Origin: a virus
Direction: 5' to 3' (one strand)
Virus record (IMG/VR): IMGVR_UViG_3300006802_000750
Coordinates: 1 to 20,779 of that record
DNA: 20,779 bases
Shown: positions 17,212 through 20,779 of the stretch, in pieces
How the letters are laid out: every line of letters starts with the position of its first letter
Numbering within the stretch: position 1 is the first letter of the stretch
Notes under the pieces: generated by a model
Told to the model about the DNA's origin: nothing
Database searches by the model: none
Seen by the model: the letters and a program-made list of their open reading frames with translations, nothing else
Made by a program: the position numbers and the translations under genes

Positions 17212-17430
17212 TTAAAGTCTACGGGAACTATTTTTTTGTTTTTCAACCGCTTCTTTTTTCTTTTCAAACTCTTCTATAAGTTTGTTAAGATAATACCTAC
17301 GTTCATATACTGGCATTAACATTAAGTCTTTATGATTGAAATTTGCAAATTTTACTAAATAATAGATTTCATCAAGCACACCTTGCCTATACTCCGAAGA
17401 AAGGACGAAAAAAATGGGCACCAAGAACAA
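17212..17430 (-). CDS. Overlapping ORF before the tape measure: probable frameshifted extension of the gp26-like protein
   Basis: This open frame overlaps the last 44 bases of the gp26-like gene and sits +1 (equivalently -2) to it. The frame is open from a stop upstream in the overlap, and its earliest possible initiator is TTG at 17430. The first ATG only appears about 36 codons from the end, whereas every other gene here uses ATG. The encoded stretch looks like real protein: VLDEIYYLVKFANFNHKDL, then MPVYERRYYLNKLIEEFEKK, then a basic coiled tail ending SSRRL. A poly-T run sits in the overlap. The best reading is that it is made as a C-terminal extension of the gp26-like protein by frameshifting, as in lambda gpG/gpGT. 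Alternatives are initiation at TTG 17430 or at GTG 17379, or a sequencing indel splitting one gene. It ends 35 bases before the tape measure ATG. Confidence 0.7.
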   Translation of the reverse strand: MFLVPIFFVLSSEYRQGVLDEIYYLVKFANFNHKDLMLMPVYERRYYLNKLIEEFEKKKEAVEKQKNSSRRL

Positions 17431-18145
17431 CCGAAGTTGTAACCTCTTCTCCCGATGGTGCCCTAACTGTTACTTTTAAATCCAACCCAGGTTCATTATC
17501 TTTAACATAATTTCTAAACTCTTGGGAATCTTTTATTGGCATTGACTGAATCATTTGTGCTAAATTACCTTTATCTCGTTCACCTTCTATTTCTTGGATT
17601 AAATATTCTAACCTTCTTGTTACTTTTGGTGATATTCTTCCTTCATATTGTGAATCAATATTAGCTAATTCAGTTTCTTGTGTTGAACTTAAGAATTTAA
17701 ATTTAATTACTTTTTTTGTAATTGGTAATGTGTATGTAAATTCACCTTTTTCATCAGCCACTAAATTAAACTCTTTCATACTAACATTACTTAAGTCATG
17801 ACTGTGTGTAAATTTTTGTTTTGTTTTTGGGTCTGTTAATGTGAATTCATAGGTGGAACCAAAAGCTGTGTTTCTTAAAAATATTAAAATAGCTTGTTTA
17901 TCACACTCTAACATTTCAGAAATATTAACATCACTACCTAGAATTTTTCTTCTAAGAAGTTCATCAATAATATTTCCACTTTCAATTATGTTAGGTGAAC
18001 TTAGTAAATTTTCATCAGATGCTGTTAAGTATGTTACTTTAACCGAATCCAACTTGTTTCTATAAAACATACCTTTAGATGGTAATTGTACTACATCGTA
18101 TGGTATATTAGAATAAGATGGGTCTGCGTATTCTCTTGGGTCCAT
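17387..18145 (-). CDS. T4 gp26-like baseplate/tail assembly protein, possible tail assembly chaperone
   Basis: The 252-aa product matches my recollection of the T4 gp26-type (T4_baseplate) family: VQLPSKGMFY at residues 19-28, VTYLTASDENLLSS at 37-50, a helical stretch IIDELLRRKIL at 59-69, then CDKQAILIFLRNTAFGSTYE at 81-100. A beta-rich middle and an acidic/basic helix (about 170-200) follow. The C-terminus ends GAHFFRPFFGV, an aromatic end also common in tail assembly chaperones. T4 gp26 (208 aa) is a baseplate hub assembly factor. Here the gene directly precedes the tape measure with a second ORF overlapping its end, the layout of gpG/gpGT chaperone pairs. It has its own leader with a TATTTATA motif, downstream of the tail-tube terminator. 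Family call moderate to good; chaperone role is inference. Confidence 0.78.
   Translation of the reverse strand: MDPREYADPSYSNIPYDVVQLPSKGMFYRNKLDSVKVTYLTASDENLLSSPNIIESGNIIDELLRRKILGSDVNISEMLECDKQAILIFLRNTAFGSTYEFTLTDPKTKQKFTHSHDLSNVSMKEFNLVADEKGEFTYTLPITKKVIKFKFLSSTQETELANIDSQYEGRISPKVTRRLEYLIQEIEGERDKGNLAQMIQSMPIKDSQEFRNYVKDNEPGLDLKVTVRAPSGEEVTTSVVLGAHFFRPFFGV
17408..17414 (-). other. Candidate programmed frameshift site (T7 run) at end of gp26-like gene
   Basis: The minus strand reads CAT TTT TTT CGT in the gp26-like frame (His244-Phe-Phe-Arg), a run of seven T. A +1 or -2 slip here enters the overlapping frame and continues GTC CTT TCT TCG, giving a fusion of about 312 residues that ends at 17212. 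Phe-tRNA can re-pair after a -2 slip on the run. Transcriptional slippage or a homopolymer sequencing error would look the same. Confidence 0.5.
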
Positions 18146-18183
18146 ATTAAATTTAAAATAATCTTATTTATTAGTTTATAACG

Positions 18184-18191
18184 TATAAATA
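18184..18191 (-). promoter_or_regulatory. Candidate late promoter element TATTTATA
   Basis: Minus strand ATTATTTATACGTTATAAAC, with the 8-mer 38 bases before the ATG of the gp26-like gene and about 33 bases past the tail-tube terminator. A promoter is required here if the terminator is efficient, which strengthens the case for this copy. Confidence 0.5.
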
Positions 18192-18223
18192 ATAGATAAA
18201 TAATTTTCTAAGTACATAGTTAT

Positions 18224-18252
18224 AAAAAAAAATCCACACTTTTGTGTGGATT
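18224..18252 (-). terminator. Rho-independent terminator after the tail tube gene
   Basis: On the minus strand AATCCACAC (18252-18244) pairs perfectly with GTGTGGATT (18239-18231) around the loop AAAA, followed by an unbroken T run (18232-18224). It lies 25 bases after the tail tube stop. This is the strongest terminator in the window and would let the abundant tube protein be made separately from the baseplate genes. Confidence 0.93.
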
Positions 18253-18277
18253 CTTAAATATTATTTTATTTTTAATT

Positions 18278-18766
18278 TTAGTAAACCAAAATACATCTGT
18301 CTGGTCTTAGAGTTGCTGAAATAGTAGCGATAGCATCATCACTATAACCTAAACTATCAAAATTTACATCTTGTAAAAATGTTCCTTGTAATATCCATTT
18401 TTCAACTACAACACCTGTAGGGTCTAACATTTCTAAATCAATATCTTTCTTATATCCCGCAGCATACCCCATTCTACCAGTAACGGACTCAGCGTGAAGT
18501 CTTACCCACTCCATTAAAGCTTGTGCTGCTGAAGGACCAATAGGGTCTCTAAACGTAACACTAATGGTGTTCCAAGTAAATCTACCTGCAACATAAGTAG
18601 ATGTGTTTAGGAAAGGAATTTCTACTGCATTAATATTAACAGCAGGTCTAGAAGTACTCTCCACATACCATTCATTAATTCCCAAAGATGATGGAAATCT
18701 TAAAATAAACCTATTTTTCTTTTTAGGTTCATACGGTATGGGCATTTTCATTAATAAATCAGCCAT
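18278..18766 (-). CDS. Tail tube protein (T4 gp19-like)
   Basis: The 162-aa product has the length and texture of T4 gp19-family (Phage_T4_gp19) tail tube monomers, which stack as hexameric rings to form the inner tube. Visible family-like features are KKNRFILRFPSSLGI near residues 16-30, the strand VNINAVEIPFLNTSTYVAG (about 43-61), FTWNTISVTFRDP (about 63-75), an alpha-helical SAAQALMEWVRLHAES, then DIDLEMLDPTGVVVEKWILQ and the final strands DAIATISATLRPD. The gene is followed at once by a very strong terminator and preceded by a 143-base leader, consistent with separate high-level expression of a major structural protein. The ATG is preceded by AAAAAAGAAAAAATAAC. No sheath gene is adjacent; it must lie outside the window if the tail is contractile. 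Confidence 0.85.
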   Translation of the reverse strand: MADLLMKMPIPYEPKKKNRFILRFPSSLGINEWYVESTSRPAVNINAVEIPFLNTSTYVAGRFTWNTISVTFRDPIGPSAAQALMEWVRLHAESVTGRMGYAAGYKKDIDLEMLDPTGVVVEKWILQGTFLQDVNFDSLGYSDDAIATISATLRPDRCILVY

Positions 18767-18799
18767 GTTATTTTTTCTTTTTTGTTTTTCTTATTTACT

Positions 18800-18807
18800 A
18801 ATAAATA
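18800..18807 (-). promoter_or_regulatory. Weaker copy of the late element (TATTTATT)
   Basis: Minus strand ATATATTTATTAGTAAATAAG, one mismatch to TATTTATA, 33 bases before the tail tube ATG. It may be the tail tube promoter, or the exact copy further upstream at 18890-18897 may serve instead. Confidence 0.35.
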
Positions 18808-18866
18808 TATAGGATTTTAAAAATTGTCTAAATTAACCCTTTACTTTATTTTTTTTAAATTTATAT

Positions 18867-18881
18867 GCTTACAGCATAAGC
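18867..18881 (-). other. Short inverted repeat in the tail tube leader
   Basis: On the minus strand GCTTA (18881-18877) can pair with TAAGC (18871-18867); an alternative stem TATGC/GCATA overlaps it. It has no T run after it on the minus strand, so it is not a convincing terminator for the HAD gene. It would lie in the 5' leader if transcription starts at the motif at 18890-18897. The function is unclear. Confidence 0.3.
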
Positions 18882-18889
18882 CTTTTATA

Positions 18890-18897
18890 TATAAATA
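18890..18897 (-). promoter_or_regulatory. Candidate late promoter element TATTTATA
   Basis: Minus strand TGTATTTATATATAAAAGG, just after the HAD gene stop and 123 bases before the tail tube ATG. It is an exact copy of the 8-mer seen before other late genes. If used, it gives the tail tube mRNA a leader of about 110 bases containing a short inverted repeat. Confidence 0.42.
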
Positions 18898-18909
18898 CAT
18901 TAAAAGCTA

Positions 18910-19581
18910 TTATTCTTTAGCGTACATTACAAATAATTTATTAGCTAAATATTCTGGCAAATCTCTTTTCAATAATTTCATTTGTTTAATATTCTTCATA
19001 TCATCATCAATGAATACTATCTCATCGTATCTGTTTAACAGTTTTTCAACCACTTCAGCTTTTTTACCATAATCAGTTTCTGACTCTAATGTCTTAGCTC
19101 TATTTGTGTCATTAATTGCATACACATTCTCTCTAGATAATCTATCTCCTATTGGAACTAAATTACCTTTACTGTCTCTATATGTTAAGAAATTTTTAAG
19201 TCCGTTATAAACAATATCTTCATTTGCTCTAGCTGTTAATATACCTATTTGATGACCCATTTTTAAATAATCATCCATAACAGATAAGTTAGCAACAATT
19301 GGTTCTGCTTTTTCTATCGACATTTGTGTTTTTCTTGGGTCAATAAAATCCCTATAATCGTAATATTTTTTTGTTTCTGGTGTTACTGACTCTAACCCAT
19401 ATTCATAAGGTGTCAGAGCTACTTCTTGTGGGTCTGAAGGTAGGTTTCTATAAATGTATACTCCAGTTGGTTTAAGTAATGTATCATCAACATCTAAAAG
19501 AATTAATCTATTAGTTTTAGCCAACTCATTTAATTGTTGATTAGTATACTCTTTTAAAATTTGTCTTATTAAATTCTTCAT
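18910..19581 (-). CDS. HAD-superfamily phosphatase-like protein with possible capsid-targeting N-terminus
   Basis: The 223-aa product has the HAD motifs in order: motif I LLDVDDTLL with Asp30, Asp32 and Thr34; motif II ILTAR (114-118) with Thr116; a lysine in YGKKAEVVEK (Lys173 or Lys174) as motif III; and motif IV FIDDD (190-194). This supports a Mg-dependent phosphohydrolase using an aspartyl-phosphate intermediate. The substrate is unknown; a nucleotide or nucleic-acid end phosphatase is possible. The first 12 residues, MKNLIRQILKEY, form a short amphipathic basic helix ending in L-K-E, similar in style to the capsid-targeting segments of T4 internal proteins (MKTYQEFIAEA) that are cut after L/I-x-E by the prohead protease. 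It stands alone between the small membrane genes and the tail tube and has its own TATTTATA motif. HAD fold firm; targeting idea is inference. Confidence 0.85.
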   Translation of the reverse strand: MKNLIRQILKEYTNQQLNELAKTNRLILLDVDDTLLKPTGVYIYRNLPSDPQEVALTPYEYGLESVTPETKKYYDYRDFIDPRKTQMSIEKAEPIVANLSVMDDYLKMGHQIGILTARANEDIVYNGLKNFLTYRDSKGNLVPIGDRLSRENVYAINDTNRAKTLESETDYGKKAEVVEKLLNRYDEIVFIDDDMKNIKQMKLLKRDLPEYLANKLFVMYAKE

Positions 19582-19600
19582 TTTAAATACTTTTATATCA

Positions 19601-19608
19601 TATAAATA
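19601..19608 (-). promoter_or_regulatory. Candidate late promoter element TATTTATA
   Basis: Minus strand ACATATTTATATGATATAAAAG, with the 8-mer 19 bases before the HAD gene ATG, within a 76-base gap that shows no terminator hairpin. Same motif and orientation as before the tail genes. Confidence 0.45.
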
Positions 19609-19657
19609 TGTCTTACTATCTTAAATTAAAGATTTGATGTTAATTGAGTATATAATA

Positions 19658-20053
19658 CTAATCCACATTATTTTTTATGAAAATATAAGTATAAAAAACA
19701 TGAAACACCGTTCTTGACAACACATAACCACCTACTAAATACAAAAATAGTATTGACCAAATACTTTCAACTTGAATAAAATGAAAAATGCCAATCATTA
19801 AAAATATTATTATGTGGTTAATCATACCTGTAAAATGAAAGGCATCAGTAAATGGTACAAACCAACGACTACTACCCCAAAACTTTTCTCCTTGTTTAGG
19901 GTCACCGTTTTTCCACTTATTTCTCCAACTGTTATCTATTTGCCATGAACTTGGGAAGATATTTGTTCCCTTTCTAAAAGATAAAGTATCAACTATGGCT
20001 TTAGTGATTCCTAAAGCCACAGATAATACAAAATATAAGATAATATTAATCAT
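19658..20053 (-). CDS. Small membrane protein with Trp-rich loop, function unknown
   Basis: The 131-aa product has three likely membrane helices: about residues 2-22 (NIILYFVLSVALGITKAIV), 73-93 (HFTGMINHIIIFLMIGIFHF) and 97-115. Between the first two is a polar loop rich in Trp and Lys with FPSSWQIDNSWRNKWKNGD and KFWGSSRWFVPFTDAFHF. I recall similar short membrane proteins in Bacteroidetes genomes, with a KNGDPKQG motif and a conserved TDAxH-like stretch, but cannot name a function. Its start overlaps the stop of the preceding 92-aa membrane gene by 8 bases, so the two are translationally coupled and may work together in the membrane. It may be a host-derived accessory gene. A lysis role cannot be excluded but is not shown. 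Confidence 0.75.
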   Translation of the reverse strand: MINIILYFVLSVALGITKAIVDTLSFRKGTNIFPSSWQIDNSWRNKWKNGDPKQGEKFWGSSRWFVPFTDAFHFTGMINHIIIFLMIGIFHFIQVESIWSILFLYLVGGYVLSRTVFHVFYTYIFIKNNVD

Positions 20054-20324
20054 TTCTCCAACCTAATATAAAAAACAACTTTCTTATAGCATTTCTGATT
20101 GGTTCATTATTTGATTTTGGATATTTTGATGTGCCAATTATAGCTAATATCCACCCTAAAGTTAATAGACTGAGCATTACGTAAAATAATACCTGAGCTA
20201 CGTTTTGAACAGTTTCATTAACTCCATCCACCAAAAAACCTACGATTAATGGTGGTACTATGGTAACTAAAATAGTAAATAAAAACGTTCCAATAATTCC
20301 TATTTTTTCAAAAAATTTAATCAT
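20046..20324 (-). CDS. Small two-helix membrane protein, function unknown (holin possible)
   Basis: The 92-aa product has two clear membrane helices, about residues 8-31 (IGIIGTFLFTILVTIVPPLI) and 42-64 (AQVLFYVMLSLLTLGWILAI), a short loop with DGVNET, and a basic C-terminal tail ending LFFILGWRND. Size and topology are compatible with a class II holin, but such small membrane proteins have many roles and no endolysin is adjacent; the only muralytic domain in the window is in the hub. It overlaps the following membrane gene by 8 bases and follows the acidic 146-aa gene by 11 bases. Function not assigned. Confidence 0.75.
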   Translation of the reverse strand: MIKFFEKIGIIGTFLFTILVTIVPPLIVGFLVDGVNETVQNVAQVLFYVMLSLLTLGWILAIIGTSKYPKSNNEPIRNAIRKLFFILGWRND

Positions 20325-20335
20325 AGTTTTTAAAA

Positions 20336-20776
20336 TTACTTTCTTAAACGTTTATTTAACTCTTTTTTTGTTTCTCTTAATATAAAATCTTTTTGAGCTT
20401 TAGACATATTTTTTATTTCTGAAATAAATCCATTTCCATCACTATAAAAACCTTCACCCGGCATTCTTTTTCCACCGTATCTTTGGTTATCAATATCAGA
20501 ATAAACACCAATAACTTCAGAATCTCTACCATCATATTTATCTCTCATATAATTGTCGTAACCCATACCACCTTCATCTAAATCTTCAGAATTATTGAAA
20601 TTTTCTGTATCAAAATCATCTTGATATTCAAAGTATGGTTCTAAATCTCCGTCACCAAAGTTCATTTCATCTAACATCTCTTCAGTATCATTAGAAAAAG
20701 AATTTGCAAATTCAGCTAAGTCCATTTCTTCTTCTTCTTTATGCATTTTTTCTTCATAAATTAGATAAGATTCCAT
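20336..20776 (-). CDS. Acidic hypothetical protein (146 aa)
   Basis: I do not recognise this protein. Residues about 8-70 are very rich in Glu and Asp (HKEEEEMDLAEFANSF, EEMLDEMNFGDGD), the middle is Gly/Tyr/Asp-rich (GGMGYDNYMRDKYDGRDSE), and the last 30 residues are basic and helical (SKAQKDFILRETKKELNKRLRK). No membrane segment or signal peptide is seen. The strong charge split suggests a DNA- or protein-binding role, or a DNA-mimic-like N-terminus, but this is guesswork. The ATG lies 3 bases from the window edge, so its promoter and upstream neighbour cannot be seen. It leads a run with the two small membrane genes. Confidence 0.72.
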   Translation of the reverse strand: MESYLIYEEKMHKEEEEMDLAEFANSFSNDTEEMLDEMNFGDGDLEPYFEYQDDFDTENFNNSEDLDEGGMGYDNYMRDKYDGRDSEVIGVYSDIDNQRYGGKRMPGEGFYSDGNGFISEIKNMSKAQKDFILRETKKELNKRLRK

Positions 20777-20779
20777 TAA

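Noticed and set aside
18864-18886. Inverted repeat as a terminator of the HAD gene
   Set aside because: The stem is only 5 base pairs and no T run follows on the minus strand; the few T residues are on the plus-strand side, where no gene ends.
15041-19608. TATAAATA read on the plus strand as T4-type late promoters for plus-strand transcription
   Set aside because: No credible plus-strand gene exists in the window, while every copy is placed upstream of a minus-strand gene, so the minus-strand reading TATTTATA is preferred.

Overview
The window looks like part of the genome of a tailed, probably contractile-tailed (T4-related) bacteriophage. It contains a T4 gp19-like tail tube protein, a gp26-like tail/baseplate protein, a tape-measure-like protein, a gp53/LysM-like wedge protein and very large baseplate proteins. 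These lie next to a gp32-like single-strand DNA-binding protein and a UvsX/RecA-like recombinase. The DNA is very AT-rich. No start codon I checked is preceded by a clear AGGAGG-type Shine-Dalgarno; leaders are A- or A/T-rich instead. That leader style fits a Bacteroidetes host such as a marine flavobacterium, but host assignment is inference. No sheath, capsid or packaging gene is in the window.

Every credible gene is on the minus strand, so transcription runs from high to low coordinates. In that order: (1) an acidic unknown protein and two small membrane proteins (20776-19658); (2) a HAD-type phosphatase whose N-terminus resembles a capsid-targeting segment (19581-18910); (3) the tail tube (18766-18278), closed by a strong terminator; (4) a gp26-like protein overlapped by a second ORF in another frame, then the tape measure (18145-15065); (5) three baseplate genes: a 1685-aa protein with an OmpA-like segment, a LysM-like wedge protein, and a 2132-aa hub-like protein ending in a T7-lysozyme-type amidase (15025-3085); (6) two small unknown proteins (3035-2089), followed by a second terminator; (7) a DNA metabolism operon of gp32-like SSB, UvsX-like recombinase and the start of an FKBP-type prolyl isomerase that runs off the window (1986-1).

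The tail genes are ordered along an assembly pathway: chaperone-like pair, tape measure, then baseplate. The hub amidase probably opens peptidoglycan during DNA entry. The 8-mer TATTTATA (coding strand), or a one-mismatch form, lies upstream of six genes from the HAD gene to the 72-aa gene, and is absent before the replication operon. It is a candidate late promoter element.

The two observations most worth following are the overlap just before the tape measure gene and the shared TATTTATA motif. The overlap has a T7 run, no ATG start for the second ORF and a +1/-2 frame relation, which suggests programmed frameshifting in a T4-type tail module. No gene-free stretch exceeds 300 bases, and I saw no tRNA, CRISPR array, insertion sequence or integrase.
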